The notes: generated from the letters alone by a model not told the origin. Positions 16,622 through 26,330 are shown, numbered from the stretch's first letter. The stretch is DNA of 64,000 bases from an uncultured Limosilactobacillus sp. (GCF_934202705.1 NZ_CAKPYE010000001.1:1-64000); one strand, 5' to 3'. Made by a program: numbers and translations.

Positions 16622-18028
16622 ATGAAAAAATTCTCAGCATGTACCAGTATTTTAGTTGGTAAAAAGGCTTCCTTAGACGGCACAATTATGATTGGCCGCA
16701 ACGAAGACGCCAAGGCCGCCTGGCCTAAGCACTTTGTAATTCATCAACGTGGCGACCTGAACGAGGAATTCATTTCAAAAGAAACCAACGTTAAAATTCC
16801 ACTCCCAACACCTAGTTTTAAATACAGTGCCACTCCCGAATGGACGAGTAAGGATGGGCTCTTTGAGGAAGACGGGATTAATGAGTATCACGTCGCGATG
16901 AGTGCCACGGAAAGTGCCTATTCTAACGACTTGGTGCTTAGCTACGACCCGTTAGTTAAGGAAGGACTGAATGAAGAAGCAATGATCACCGTCGTCCTCC
17001 CCTTTATTAAAAGCGCGCGTGAAGGCGTCCAACGACTTGGTAATCTGATTACCAAATATGGCACCGGCGAAACTAATGGGGTTCTTTTTGCAGACGATCA
17101 CGAAGCTTGGTACTTTGAAAATGGTTCTGGTCATTATTGGGTGGCTCAACGAATTCCTGATGATAGTTATGCAGTCGTGGGCAATCAACTAGCGATTCAG
17201 GAAGTTGATTTTTTGGATCCAGATAACTTCATGTTTCATCCCGAGATTCAAGGATTTGTCAAAAAGCATCATTTAAATCCCCATCCGGGTACTTTCAACT
17301 TCCGCCAGATTTTTGGCACAGCTGACCGTTCAGACGCCATCTACAGCACACCACGGGTTTGGTATGGACATCAGATGTTCAACCCAAAGCGAGCAGCCAA
17401 CGAAACTCCTGAATCGCAAAATCTGTCGTTCATTATGAAACCGGAACGGTTACTGAGTATTTTTGATGTGCAAAATTATCTCGGTTCGCATTATCAAGGA
17501 ACCCAATTTGATCCAATTGACACTGGTAATCAACAAGATCGTCATCGGTATCGCCCCATTAGTTTAGCTAAAACTCAGGAATCTCACATTCTGCAAATGA
17601 ATCGTCCAAACAGCAACGACATTCACTGGCTTGCAATGGGGGTCACCGTGGAAAGCTCATTTGTCCCATTTTTTGCCGATATTACCGATACCCCGACAGC
17701 CTACCAGCGTGGCCAGTTGCCGGCGCAACTAGATTCTGCTTACTGGATTTTCAAGCATACTGGAGTCCTCGTGGATGCGCAATTGCATGAATTTTTACCA
17801 TTGCTAGAGGACTTACAAAAGCAAGTTAATCAGGAAGCCATCCGCTTTATCCAGCAAATTGATTCTTTAAGCCAGAGTAAAAACAGTAACTGGGCTCACA
17901 ACCTAACCAAGCAGAATCTCGAGTTTGCGGAAAAGGTTTTACATCAGTATGAAGATTTATCATTAAAATTAATTACCCAGCTAACTGATTATAGTCAGCT
18001 GAACTTCAATACAGATGAAAACTTGTAA
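16622..18028 (+). CDS. pepD: C69-family dipeptidase
   Basis: The 468-residue N-terminal-nucleophile hydrolase has its catalytic Cys at residue 7 (MKKFSACTSI), so the short leader must be removed autocatalytically to expose it. GRNEDAK a few residues later is the conserved substrate-binding motif of family C69. Lactobacilli carry several PepD enzymes that cleave broad dipeptides in the cytoplasm, completing peptide use. The AAGGAG is 6 bases before the ATG. The gene stands alone, divergent from the antiporter and followed by a strong hairpin. Confidence 0.93.
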   Translation: MKKFSACTSILVGKKASLDGTIMIGRNEDAKAAWPKHFVIHQRGDLNEEFISKETNVKIPLPTPSFKYSATPEWTSKDGLFEEDGINEYHVAMSATESAYSNDLVLSYDPLVKEGLNEEAMITVVLPFIKSAREGVQRLGNLITKYGTGETNGVLFADDHEAWYFENGSGHYWVAQRIPDDSYAVVGNQLAIQEVDFLDPDNFMFHPEIQGFVKKHHLNPHPGTFNFRQIFGTADRSDAIYSTPRVWYGHQMFNPKRAANETPESQNLSFIMKPERLLSIFDVQNYLGSHYQGTQFDPIDTGNQQDRHRYRPISLAKTQESHILQMNRPNSNDIHWLAMGVTVESSFVPFFADITDTPTAYQRGQLPAQLDSAYWIFKHTGVLVDAQLHEFLPLLEDLQKQVNQEAIRFIQQIDSLSQSKNSNWAHNLTKQNLEFAEKVLHQYEDLSLKLITQLTDYSQLNFNTDENL

Positions 18029-18035
18029 TAACATA

Positions 18036-18065
18036 AAAAAGCACCGCGAAGTTCGCGGTGCTTTT
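18036..18065. terminator. bidirectional terminator
   Basis: AAAAAGCACCGCGAA and TTCGCGGTGCTTTT form a GC-rich stem between the converging pepD and rpsN genes. Confidence 0.88.
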
Positions 18066-18067
18066 CT

Positions 18068-18337
18068 CTACCAACTAGCCTTTTTCACGCCAGGAATTTG
18101 TCCCTTATGAGCTAAATCACGAAACGTTAACCGTGACATGCCAAACTTACGCATGTAAGCATGGGGACGCCCATCGTATTCATCACGATTACGTAACCGA
18201 ACCGGACTGGAATTCCGTGGTAACTTAGAAAGTGCAATGTAGTCGCCACTTGCTTTTAATTCCCGTCGTTTAGCAGCATACTTTTTGACTAACGCACGTT
18301 GGTGAGCTAACTTAGCAATTTTTGACTTTTTAGCCAT
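18068..18337 (-). CDS. rpsN: 30S ribosomal protein S14, zinc-free (C-) form
   Basis: The 89-residue protein ends with the S14 signature (YMRKFGMSRLTFRD, then HKGQIPGVKKASW). It lacks the CxxC pairs of the zinc-binding short form encoded in the spc operon of most Firmicutes, so it is the long C- paralogue thought to replace the zinc form when zinc is scarce. A TTG start at 18361 is less likely than this ATG, because AAGGAGG lies inside the extension, though the 11-base spacing is long. I looked for a Zur box upstream and found no convincing one. Confidence 0.95.
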   Translation of the reverse strand: MAKKSKIAKLAHQRALVKKYAAKRRELKASGDYIALSKLPRNSSPVRLRNRDEYDGRPHAYMRKFGMSRLTFRDLAHKGQIPGVKKASW

Positions 18338-18460
18338 TGATCTATCGTCCTCCTTCGACAATGTAATTCTTTGTAAAATGGTGTAATTAGTTTAAACATT
18401 CTCTCGTCAATTTCGTAACTACCATTATCCCACATTTAAGGAATTTATCAATAGTTTTAC

Positions 18461-19312
18461 TTACTTATTGTTATTTAAATGGTTAACATAATCACGGTAC
18501 TCTGTCGCGTAATGGTATCTATGGTTTTGGGAATCCACTAATGGCTGATTGTGGGTATCAACCCGTCCAGTCCGTAATGTCCGATGATAAAGTTCCAGAT
18601 ATGGCAAACTAGACCGATCGGCAAGCCGTCCTTCAGCGTCCCGATCATAACCAACATGGCGGAAATTTAAACCAGCAATTCCCTGATCATCAACCTCCAG
18701 AATCAGGTAGTGAGCACGAGTATCCTTCTGGAGCCGATCCCAACCATTAAACGGTTCCCCAACAGAGCCAGGGTTTAAGACTTTGCGCTCATCACTGGCA
18801 TAGCGCAGTAATTCATGATGAACATGGGCATAAATTGCCACGTCTGGCGTCGTTGAACTAAATAATTGATCAAAATTATCAGTATCTTTCGTTGGAAATA
18901 GTTCCTGACCCATATTTAAGTCCGGCAAATTATGTGAGATACCAAAGACTAATGAGCCCACTTGGACGGTTTGGTGAAGTGGCCACCCAGCAATTTCATC
19001 AATAATCCTTGGATCAATCCGTTCACCGACATACTGGGCCAGTCTGGCAAAATAAACGTGGGAAGGTTGCGCTAAATCCATCTTGCCACGCACACCGCGG
19101 ACAACTAAATCATCCCAATTACCACGAACAATGACCGTCGGCGCCAGCTTTTTAAAAATGTCCCAAATGGTTTTAATCCCGGGACCCGGCATTAACAAAT
19201 CCCCAATGAACCAGCTTTCATCAATTTGCTGGTTCATTGCATCTTGGTACATCGCTTGAAATGCATGGACGTTTCCATGGACATCCGAAAAAACTGCAAT
19301 TCGTTTTCGCAC
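18461..19312 (-). CDS. calcineurin-like metallophosphoesterase
   Basis: The 283-residue protein contains the ordered metal-binding motifs of the family: DVHGN near residue 10, GDLLMPG near 37, GNWDD near 72, then ISHN, HVHHE and NPGSVG. It is similar in size and pattern to YfcE/ApaH-like cytoplasmic phosphodiesterases; the substrate cannot be inferred. Of two GTG candidates, the one at 19312 has GGAG 8 bases upstream, whereas the one at 19321 overlaps that site. It is a single-gene unit, divergent from the MFS transporter. Confidence 0.88.
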   Translation of the reverse strand: MRKRIAVFSDVHGNVHAFQAMYQDAMNQQIDESWFIGDLLMPGPGIKTIWDIFKKLAPTVIVRGNWDDLVVRGVRGKMDLAQPSHVYFARLAQYVGERIDPRIIDEIAGWPLHQTVQVGSLVFGISHNLPDLNMGQELFPTKDTDNFDQLFSSTTPDVAIYAHVHHELLRYASDERKVLNPGSVGEPFNGWDRLQKDTRAHYLILEVDDQGIAGLNFRHVGYDRDAEGRLADRSSLPYLELYHRTLRTGRVDTHNQPLVDSQNHRYHYATEYRDYVNHLNNNK

Positions 19313-19373
19313 TTTTACCACTCCACTCTTTCAATCTAGTTTTTACTTTACCATATTCTTTCTTGAAAATCTG

Positions 19374-19382
19374 GTATACTAT
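19374..19382 (+). promoter_or_regulatory. extended -10 element before the MFS gene
   Basis: TGGTATACT is an extended -10 about 25 bases ahead of the MFS start. A TTGAAA lies only 6 bases upstream of the hexamer, so it is not a usable -35. Confidence 0.45.
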
Positions 19383-19406
19383 GTTTTATACAATTTTTGA
19401 GGAGTG

Positions 19407-20636
19407 ATGATTGAACTTATGGATACCACTGATTATCCTGAACCCCTGCCTAAGGGTTGGCATAAAACCTTTTACACGTTATGGATTGGTTGTTTCATTA
19501 CTGGAATGGGCTATTCAATGACCATGCCGTTTATTTCCTTATTCATTAATGAATTGGGCACTTTCAACCGGTTCGAGTTAAACCTCTACTCAGGTTTAGC
19601 CTTTGCCATGACGTTCATTTCCCAAGCAATTGTGTCGCCGTATTGGGGAAATCTAGCCGATCAAAAGGGTCGAAAGTTAATGTGTTTACGGGCCTCAGGG
19701 GTAATGGCCTGCACGATTTTTGTGACTGGCCTGTCAACCAGCGTATGGATGATCATTGGTATGCGTTTCCTCCAAGGTGCGTTCTCTGGCTATATTAATA
19801 ATGCAACCGCGTTGATGGCCAGTGAGACCCCTCACCGAAAATCTGGTTGGGTCATGTCAGCAATGATGACTGCCGGTGTTACAGGGAACTTAATTGGTCC
19901 GTTAATCGGTGGAGCGCTTTCCAGTCACTTTGGCTATCGGATTCCATTCTTTATTACTGGTGGGTTAATGTTTCTTGTTTTTATCGCTACATGGACGAAC
20001 GCCAAGGAACATTTCGAACCAATTGATAAAGCAGCGATGAAACCAATGAGTCAGTTACTCCACATGATACCAAACGTGAAAATTATCATCGCCATGTTTA
20101 TTACTACGATGATTGTCCAAGCGTCCGTTATGAGCATTGACCCAATTGTCAGTCTATACGTGAAAGAAATGATGCACGGAACCGGCGATATTGCCTTTGT
20201 TGCCGGAGTGGTGGCTGCCACTCCGGGGCTAGGTAACCTCCTTTCCGCATCCAAGGTCGGTCACATTATGGATGAGATTGGTCCCGAACGCGTCTTAATG
20301 ATTGGCCTGGTAATTGCCACCCTCTTGTTCATACCAATGACACTAACCCATTCTCCATGGATGCTAGCTTTTTGGCGTTTTCTTCTGGGGATGACCAACG
20401 CAGGATTAATGCCAGCTGCTCAAACCATCTTGACTTTAGACGTTCCCGATGAGGCCTTTGGACGAATCTTTTCGTACAATCAGTCTTTCCAAGCTGCCGG
20501 CTCTGTCTTTGGAGCTCTATTGGGATCGATCATTTCAGGGATTTCAACCTACTCAATGGTTTTTGCCCTAACCGGATTCACCCTCTTCATTAATATTTGG
20601 ATCGTCTTGATTACTCGCCAAAAGAAGCCCGTTTAA
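19407..20636 (+). CDS. MFS multidrug-type efflux transporter
   Basis: The protein of about 409 residues has 12 predicted helices and the DHA1-type loop motif between helices 2 and 3 (GNLADQKGRKLM). GxxxGPLIGG in helix 5 resembles the antiporter motif C of drug exporters. It probably exports a drug or metabolite in exchange for protons. The start is uncertain: GAGGAG lies very close to the ATG at 19407 and 14 bases from the next ATG at 19419. It is a single gene followed by a strong terminator. Confidence 0.85.
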   Translation: MIELMDTTDYPEPLPKGWHKTFYTLWIGCFITGMGYSMTMPFISLFINELGTFNRFELNLYSGLAFAMTFISQAIVSPYWGNLADQKGRKLMCLRASGVMACTIFVTGLSTSVWMIIGMRFLQGAFSGYINNATALMASETPHRKSGWVMSAMMTAGVTGNLIGPLIGGALSSHFGYRIPFFITGGLMFLVFIATWTNAKEHFEPIDKAAMKPMSQLLHMIPNVKIIIAMFITTMIVQASVMSIDPIVSLYVKEMMHGTGDIAFVAGVVAATPGLGNLLSASKVGHIMDEIGPERVLMIGLVIATLLFIPMTLTHSPWMLAFWRFLLGMTNAGLMPAAQTILTLDVPDEAFGRIFSYNQSFQAAGSVFGALLGSIISGISTYSMVFALTGFTLFINIWIVLITRQKKPV

Positions 20637-20654
20637 ACTTAATTCATTAATAGC

Positions 20655-20700
20655 AAAAATCAGCTCTCCAGTGCTAAATTACACCGGAGAGCTGATTTGA
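20655..20700. terminator. bidirectional terminator
   Basis: Arms AAATCAGCTCTCC (20657-20669) and GGAGAGCTGATTT (20686-20698) form a 13-bp stem between the converging MFS and kup genes. Confidence 0.87.
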
Positions 20701-22704
20701 TTATTTCACGTAATTCTTAACCTGCCGTTGATCGAGAGTTGTTCCATGACGATTATTAATAAACAACGGTACTGTTTCCTCGTAAGTCTGGCTAAATTCG
20801 AGCCCATAATACTGAACTGGTGATAATGTTAGATTTTGTAACAATAGCCGAGTTTGTACAAGTAACCGTTGGAAACCTGTGATTTCAGAGTTTGGCGATA
20901 ATCGTTCTTTTAAGAAGATAAACCGGAAATCACCAACTTTCCGTCCAGGAGTTGTCGTATACTTCTGGGGCTGCTGATCAATCACATTTTCTGCCATGAG
21001 TTCTTGGACGACCTGACGGAGGTAGAGATTAACACTGCTATCAATCTTAAAGCCTAAATACAGTTGCAGGTTGACCACGTTTCTGGTGCCCATCATATCA
21101 ACCTTATAGTAACTGGTGTAAGGGTCGTCAGTCGTATTTACCGTAATAAACCAGTAAACTTTTGCCCGCTTCGGCGATTTGTCCAAAATGGAATATAGCG
21201 TTTCACGTTTCAACTGATGATTTTTATTAATCCGTGCCATCATAATCAGATTGCTGACGTATAAAGGCATTGTTTGGTCAGCGGACAACCTTTGCAATTG
21301 GTCCTTATAATCTTCCAAATTGAGGTACTTACTTTCATCATTCATTTCATCCCGTACTTGGTCACCGTAGTACCAACAAACCATTACCATTAAGATCAAG
21401 AACGTAATAATGACCGTTACAAATCCCCCATGGACAAACTTAGTTAAGCTAGAAAGCAAAAAGACAGTTTCAATCGTCGCAAAAACCACCAAAAAGAGTG
21501 TCGCAAAGAAACTTGACCAGCGATTCATTAAATATTGATGCAAAATTAAGGTCGTCATCAACATCGTGATTGTGATCGCTAAACCATAAGCCGCTTCCAT
21601 ATGGGCGGATGTTTGAAAGTAAAATAGGATTGCCGAAGTAATTACACACAGCAACCAATTAATCGGACTAATGTAAATTTGACCACGTGATAATGATGGA
21701 TGACGAACTTTCAACCGTGGTAATAGTTTTAGGCCGATTGCTTCTTCAACGAGAGTAAATGAGCCAGTAATTAACGCTTGTGATGCAATAATTGCGGCAA
21801 TTGTAGCAATCGCCACACCAAATAAATACACATGCCCTGGTAACATTTGATAAAACGGATTATAGCCATTCCCCTGTTCACCCAATTTACCCAGGTGATT
21901 GAGCAAAAATGATCCTTGACCCAGATAGTTTAATACCAATGAACCGCAAACCAGCGGCCAGGTCAGATAAATACTATTGCGACCAACATGGCCCATGTCA
22001 GAATACAATGCTTCAGCCCCAGTCGTAGCTAAAAAGACTGCCCCTAGAATAAAAATACCATCATGATTAGCAGGTGAAAACAGGAGGCGAACACCATAAA
22101 CCGGTGACAATGCTTTGAGAATCATCGGCTGTTGAACTAAATTGGCAACCCCAAAAATCGCCAAAAAAAGAAACCAAATTAACATTAGCGGACCAAAAGT
22201 TTTTCCAATGGCGCTCGTTCCGAACCGTTGAACCATAAACAAAATCAATAAAATACCAAAAGTGATCCACACCACTTCAGTTTGATTATGGACCAAGACC
22301 GAAGAGCCAAGATTAATGCCCTTTAACCCTTCAATTGCAGTTGTTACCGTCACAGCCGGCGTTAATGTACCATCCGCAAGTAATGCCGCACCACCAATTA
22401 AAGCTGGCACAATTAACCAGCGAGCTTGATGACGAACCAAAGCATATAAGGCAAAAATACCGCCTTCACCATTATTATCTGCCCGCAAAGCAATGAGGAC
22501 ATACTTAACCGTGGTCATCAGCATTAAAGTCCAAAATACCAACGAAACTCCACCAATAATGTAATTTTCTGTTAGTGCTTGAGTGCCACCGGCATCATTA
22601 ATTAACGCGTTCATTACATACAGTGGCGACGTGCCGATGTCACCGTAGACAATTCCAAGAGCTACTAACCCGCTTGCTAACAAACCTAGATTTTTGTTCT
22701 CCAT
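20701..22704 (-). CDS. kup: KUP-family potassium uptake protein
   Basis: The 667-residue K+/H+ symporter begins with the hallmark GIVYGDIGTSPLYV in its first helix and has about 12 helices to residue 460, followed by a cytoplasmic C-terminal domain of about 200 residues. Lactobacilli rely on Kup proteins for K+ import and osmotic balance, and many such genes are controlled by c-di-AMP. I see no ydaO-type riboswitch in the short upstream gap. AAAGGG lies about 10 bases before the ATG. Confidence 0.95.
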   Translation of the reverse strand: MENKNLGLLASGLVALGIVYGDIGTSPLYVMNALINDAGGTQALTENYIIGGVSLVFWTLMLMTTVKYVLIALRADNNGEGGIFALYALVRHQARWLIVPALIGGAALLADGTLTPAVTVTTAIEGLKGINLGSSVLVHNQTEVVWITFGILLILFMVQRFGTSAIGKTFGPLMLIWFLFLAIFGVANLVQQPMILKALSPVYGVRLLFSPANHDGIFILGAVFLATTGAEALYSDMGHVGRNSIYLTWPLVCGSLVLNYLGQGSFLLNHLGKLGEQGNGYNPFYQMLPGHVYLFGVAIATIAAIIASQALITGSFTLVEEAIGLKLLPRLKVRHPSLSRGQIYISPINWLLCVITSAILFYFQTSAHMEAAYGLAITITMLMTTLILHQYLMNRWSSFFATLFLVVFATIETVFLLSSLTKFVHGGFVTVIITFLILMVMVCWYYGDQVRDEMNDESKYLNLEDYKDQLQRLSADQTMPLYVSNLIMMARINKNHQLKRETLYSILDKSPKRAKVYWFITVNTTDDPYTSYYKVDMMGTRNVVNLQLYLGFKIDSSVNLYLRQVVQELMAENVIDQQPQKYTTTPGRKVGDFRFIFLKERLSPNSEITGFQRLLVQTRLLLQNLTLSPVQYYGLEFSQTYEETVPLFINNRHGTTLDQRQVKNYVK

Positions 22705-22736
22705 TAATAATCATCCCTTTTCACGTGGATAAATTT

Positions 22737-22760
22737 AAAAGACTGAGTAACTACTCAGTC
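22737..22760 (-). terminator. terminator downstream of the Ig-like membrane protein gene
   Basis: On the minus strand GACTGAGTA/TACTCAGTC is followed by TTTT. Confidence 0.75.
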
Positions 22761-22772
22761 CCAAGTTGGTAA

Positions 22773-23345
22773 CTATTTAATTGTTAACGAGGCCGTTTCC
22801 TGATGACCATTTTGCTGATGAATAATGACGTCATATTCACCAGCATAAGAAAACTCGATCGTTGAGTGCTTAGCGATATTATTAGTAACGATCTTCCCAT
22901 ATTGCTGATGGTGGACATGACCTTTAACCTCAACCGTTGTCGCTTTGGGAACCGTAAATTTAACTTTTACTGAACCATTCTGTAAATGTGGATTGGTCGG
23001 TGTCCAAGAAACTTTGGTTGGTTCTGTGGCATCTGACGAATGATGATCAGCTGTTGATGAATGGTGGCTAGTAGCGGCTTGCCGATCATGATGATGAACC
23101 ACATTGGACACCTGATCCGTTACTTGGGACGTTAAACGATCAAACCCGATTGGATTAGTTGCTCCATAGGCGATTCCTGAAATACTAACAAAGAAACAGA
23201 TAATTAACAACCAACTAAGCACAATCGTCAACTTTCCTGCATTGCCATATTTACCCGTTTTCCGGATACGATGGGCTCGACCAACTAACAACAAAATAAA
23301 TAGCACAAAACACCCAATCGCAACACCATCTAAATACATTAACAT
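22773..23345 (-). CDS. membrane protein with His/Ser-rich linker and beta-sandwich-like tail
   Basis: I do not recognise a named family. The 190-residue protein has two hydrophobic helices (about residues 5-22 and 38-62), then a linker of about 35 residues dominated by His, Ser and Asp, including the clusters HHH, HHSS and DHHSSD. A C-terminal beta-rich domain of about 80 residues (KVKFTVPKATTVEVKG, then YAGEYDVIIHQQ) looks like an extracytoplasmic Ig-like fold. The His clusters could bind metal or sense pH; that is speculation. It lies between corC-like and kup genes on the same strand with a terminator after it. Starts at ATG 23345 or 23339 are both possible. Confidence 0.7.
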   Translation of the reverse strand: MLMYLDGVAIGCFVLFILLLVGRAHRIRKTGKYGNAGKLTIVLSWLLIICFFVSISGIAYGATNPIGFDRLTSQVTDQVSNVVHHHDRQAATSHHSSTADHHSSDATEPTKVSWTPTNPHLQNGSVKVKFTVPKATTVEVKGHVHHQQYGKIVTNNIAKHSTIEFSYAGEYDVIIHQQNGHQETASLTIK

Positions 23346-23410
23346 CTCTTAAACCCCAAATTCGTAATTTCGATTTAATACTAGTTTAACGCATTTCTAA
23401 AATTTTACCA

Positions 23411-23445
23411 TCAAAAAACTCATTCCACATCAAGAGAATGAGTTG
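23411..23445 (-). terminator. terminator downstream of the CorC/HlyC gene
   Basis: On the minus strand AACTCATTC/GAATGAGTT arms are followed by six T residues. Confidence 0.82.
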
Positions 23446-23449
23446 ATAA

Positions 23450-24808
23450 CTATTTCTGTGTTTGGTTAATGTGACCATTTTCATCAGTTTTCGCAGCCGA
23501 CTTTGCCTTTTGAATCTGAACCACGCGGAACTCGCTAACATATTCATTTTGCACTTCCGTCGGCGTAAACGAGAAATCACCGAGGCGAATTGGTCGATCG
23601 ATCTTTAATGGGTATTCTTCTTCAAGAAAATACCCGGTCAAAGTGGCAACGTCTTTATCGTCAAACTGAGGAATATCAACTTTAAAGTATCGTTCAAAAT
23701 CCGACAATGGCGTCTTCCCTGAAACTTTAAAGACTCGGTTACCCTTCTTATCAGTGCCTTGTTTTTCAATCATATCAGCAGAGACATGATCAATTTCCTC
23801 CCGGACGTTACCGAACATTTCTTCATAAATATCCTTATCAGTGACAATCCCGGAAGTCCCACCATATTCATCTTGAACCACCGCAATGGGAGCTTCTTTA
23901 CGCATCATCTTGCGTAAGACATCAGTAAGAGACTCACCTTCGTAAACCACTGGAATCTTCCGGATGATTTCGCGAATTGATGACTGCGGATTAATTTGAT
24001 TTTGCCGCATAATATCGTAACTAAAAATATAACCAATCACGTGGTCCTTATCATTATTTTGCACCACTGGATAACGGGTAAAGCGCTTTGTGAAGTAAAG
24101 GTGTGCTGCTTCTTCAATTGTAGCATTGCGATCAATTACTTCTAACTGTGTGCGGTCGATCATAATGTCCGCTGCCGTCTTGTCGTTCATTTCAAAAGCC
24201 CGTTGCATAAATGTAACGTCTTCTTTTTCCATTTCACCAGCCTTTTGCGACTGTTGAGACAAGGTTAAAATTTCATTTTGGGAATAAGTATCTTCTTCTG
24301 GATGAATACTAAAGCCAAGTGCCTTGGTAATTGATCCGGCAACAACTGCAAATAACCAAACAAACGGAAAGAAAATCCAGTGGAAGAATTGAATTGGATG
24401 AACAATCGCCAATAAGATTGGAACAGGACGATCAATCGCCATGTTCTTCGGTACCAGGTCGGTAAATACAGCATGGAAGAATGTAAAAATTAACACCCCG
24501 ATGACCGGTGCTAAAGGAGTTAATAGTTCGGTTGGAATAAACTTCATCTTTAAGAGTAAATCGGTAATAAATTCATCACCAATCCACCCTAAAACTAGTG
24601 ATGTAATAGTAACCCCAACCTGAGCCGTCGACAGGTATTCTGACATATTGCCTACCATGTGCTCAGCTTTTTTAACCACTTTGGTCTGCTTTAATTCTCT
24701 TAATTCACTGGGGCGGACCTTAACTACTGAGTATTCCAGTAACGTAAAAAGGGCCGCTAATAGCAAAATAACAACAATAATTAACAAACGTATCCAATAG
24801 GATTCCAT
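23450..24808 (-). CDS. CNNM/CorC/HlyC-family transporter (DUF21-CBS-CorC)
   Basis: The 452-residue protein has a DUF21 (CNNM) membrane domain with four hydrophobic stretches (residues 6-180), a pair of CBS domains (about 215-340, MIDRTQLEVID and QDEYGGTSGIVT), and a C-terminal CorC_HlyC transporter-associated domain (about 355-435). Bacterial relatives mediate Mg2+ or Co2+ efflux, with ATP-Mg sensed by the CBS pair; the name haemolysin is historical. The Shine-Dalgarno is weak and distant, but no better start is available without cutting the first helix. It is a single transcription unit. Confidence 0.9.
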   Translation of the reverse strand: MESYWIRLLIIVVILLLAALFTLLEYSVVKVRPSELRELKQTKVVKKAEHMVGNMSEYLSTAQVGVTITSLVLGWIGDEFITDLLLKMKFIPTELLTPLAPVIGVLIFTFFHAVFTDLVPKNMAIDRPVPILLAIVHPIQFFHWIFFPFVWLFAVVAGSITKALGFSIHPEEDTYSQNEILTLSQQSQKAGEMEKEDVTFMQRAFEMNDKTAADIMIDRTQLEVIDRNATIEEAAHLYFTKRFTRYPVVQNNDKDHVIGYIFSYDIMRQNQINPQSSIREIIRKIPVVYEGESLTDVLRKMMRKEAPIAVVQDEYGGTSGIVTDKDIYEEMFGNVREEIDHVSADMIEKQGTDKKGNRVFKVSGKTPLSDFERYFKVDIPQFDDKDVATLTGYFLEEEYPLKIDRPIRLGDFSFTPTEVQNEYVSEFRVVQIQKAKSAAKTDENGHINQTQK

Positions 24809-24863
24809 ATATTAATATTCACACCTTTTCGTAAATAATTTCTTTTTAATTATATCAAACTTT

Positions 24864-25745
24864 TCAGTCAACAGATCGTTCAGCTACAAACTGGATAAAC
24901 TTTTCTACCGCTGGAGTTAGTTGCAGATTTTTACGCCAAGCTAGTAAATGACCAGTAGCGTGTTTCGGACTAAACGGTACAAAGGTTAATCGTTGATCAT
25001 GGTATTGATCATAAACCCCTTTAATCCCTAAGTGATAGTACTTACCCGTCAACAGTAAATGCCGGCCATTTTCTGGTAAATTAATCTTTACTTTCCAATC
25101 TAACTTAGTGGGATCAAGGTGAAAATCGTCAACCAGATCATCACGAACCAAACTGCGTCGGCCGATAATCAAAGGTAACTGTGGCAAGTCCTGAGCGGTA
25201 ATCGAACGTCGTTTTGCTAAACGATCATCCGCCCGCATAATGAGCCCCCACTGTTCACAAACCGGTAACTCAAAGTAATTATACTTAGTAGCTTCAATGG
25301 GTTGAATTAAGGCGATTAGATCACAAAGTCCTTGATCAAGCCGTCGACAGAGGGTATCGCCATCACCATCGAAAATATTAAAGCGTACGTCCGGATAACG
25401 AGCTTGAAAATCACTGACCGCCGTCATCATAAAGTTAGCCACGGCGCTTTCCACGATTCCAAGGTTAATCGTCCCCGATAGTTGATCTTTCGTATGAACC
25501 AGTTCACTCGTAGTTTGATCAAGAATGGCCAGAATGGTTGCCGCTCGTTGCTGAAATACAGCGCCGGCCTTATTAAGCCGCATTTGGCGTTTTTCTCGAT
25601 CAAACAATTTAACGCCCAATTCACGCTCTAATTCAATAATTTGTCGTGATAATGTCGGTTGGGTAATATGCAAACTTTCCGCCGCCTGGGTTATGTTATT
25701 GCGTTTAGCAACCTCCAAAAAATATTTTAAAACACGAGTTTCCAT
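24864..25745 (-). CDS. LysR-family transcriptional regulator
   Basis: The 293-residue protein has a canonical N-terminal winged helix-turn-helix (residues 1-60: ITQAAESLHITQPTLSRQI) followed by a periplasmic-binding-protein-like effector domain. It is divergently transcribed from the small cupin gene across 137 bases, the usual arrangement for LysR regulators and their targets, so the cupin is the likely target. The effector is unknown. TATAAC- and TTATAC-like elements occur in the intergenic region, but I could not define a T-N11-A box with confidence. Confidence 0.93.
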   Translation of the reverse strand: METRVLKYFLEVAKRNNITQAAESLHITQPTLSRQIIELERELGVKLFDREKRQMRLNKAGAVFQQRAATILAILDQTTSELVHTKDQLSGTINLGIVESAVANFMMTAVSDFQARYPDVRFNIFDGDGDTLCRRLDQGLCDLIALIQPIEATKYNYFELPVCEQWGLIMRADDRLAKRRSITAQDLPQLPLIIGRRSLVRDDLVDDFHLDPTKLDWKVKINLPENGRHLLLTGKYYHLGIKGVYDQYHDQRLTFVPFSPKHATGHLLAWRKNLQLTPAVEKFIQFVAERSVD

Positions 25746-25882
25746 TTAAGAAGCTCCACCTCCGCAGTTAATTATAACAAGTTATCCAGAAATTGTATTA
25801 ACTCATAATTTATATAAGCATTATACATTGAAGAGAGAACTTTTTATAATAAAAACACCTAGTTTAAAGGAGGAAATTTAAA

Positions 25883-26296
25883 ATGGCTCAAAATGAAAAT
25901 AACGTTAAAAATGACCCGTTTGGCTTTGGCGATCAAAACATTGCCTTCGCCAAATATTTTACTGGAACTAGCTACCTGAACGGGTTGGTTTCCCCGGATG
26001 ATAATATTGATGTTAATGTCTCAAACGTTAGTTTCACCCCGGGCTGCCGTAATAACTGGCATATCCATCATCATGGTTTTCAAATCTTATTAGTGACAGC
26101 TGGTGAAGGATGGTATCAAGAAGACGGCAAACCGGCCCAACTACTCCATCCCGGTGACGTGGTGGCGATTCATGAGGGCGTCAAGCATTGGCATGGTGCC
26201 ACCAAAGATTCCTGGTTTTCACATATTGCAATTACCAAGGGAACTAGTGAATGGTTAAATCCAGTTACCGATGATTACTACAAGACGTTAAATTGA
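25883..26296 (+). CDS. small single-domain cupin protein
   Basis: The 137-residue protein forms one beta-barrel cupin. Motif 1 is NWHIHHHGFQILLVTAGEG, with two or three metal-binding His, and motif 2 is HPGDVVAIHEGVKHWHG. Such proteins are often annotated as carboxymuconolactone-like or quercetinase-like; activity cannot be assigned. AAAGGAGG is 9 bases before the ATG. The divergent LysR gene probably regulates it. A LysR-cupin pair of this kind often responds to oxidative or aromatic stress, which is inference only. Confidence 0.88.
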   Translation: MAQNENNVKNDPFGFGDQNIAFAKYFTGTSYLNGLVSPDDNIDVNVSNVSFTPGCRNNWHIHHHGFQILLVTAGEGWYQEDGKPAQLLHPGDVVAIHEGVKHWHGATKDSWFSHIAITKGTSEWLNPVTDDYYKTLN

Positions 26297-26330
26297 TACT
26301 ACCAACGAAAACTCATACAGCACAGTACAT

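Noticed and set aside
18340..18430. Zur box upstream of the zinc-free S14 gene
   Set aside because: AT-rich half-like sequences occur, but no dyad close to the Zur consensus could be found.
22705..22772. c-di-AMP riboswitch before kup
   Set aside because: The gap is only 68 bases and contains a simple terminator hairpin, too short for a ydaO-type element.
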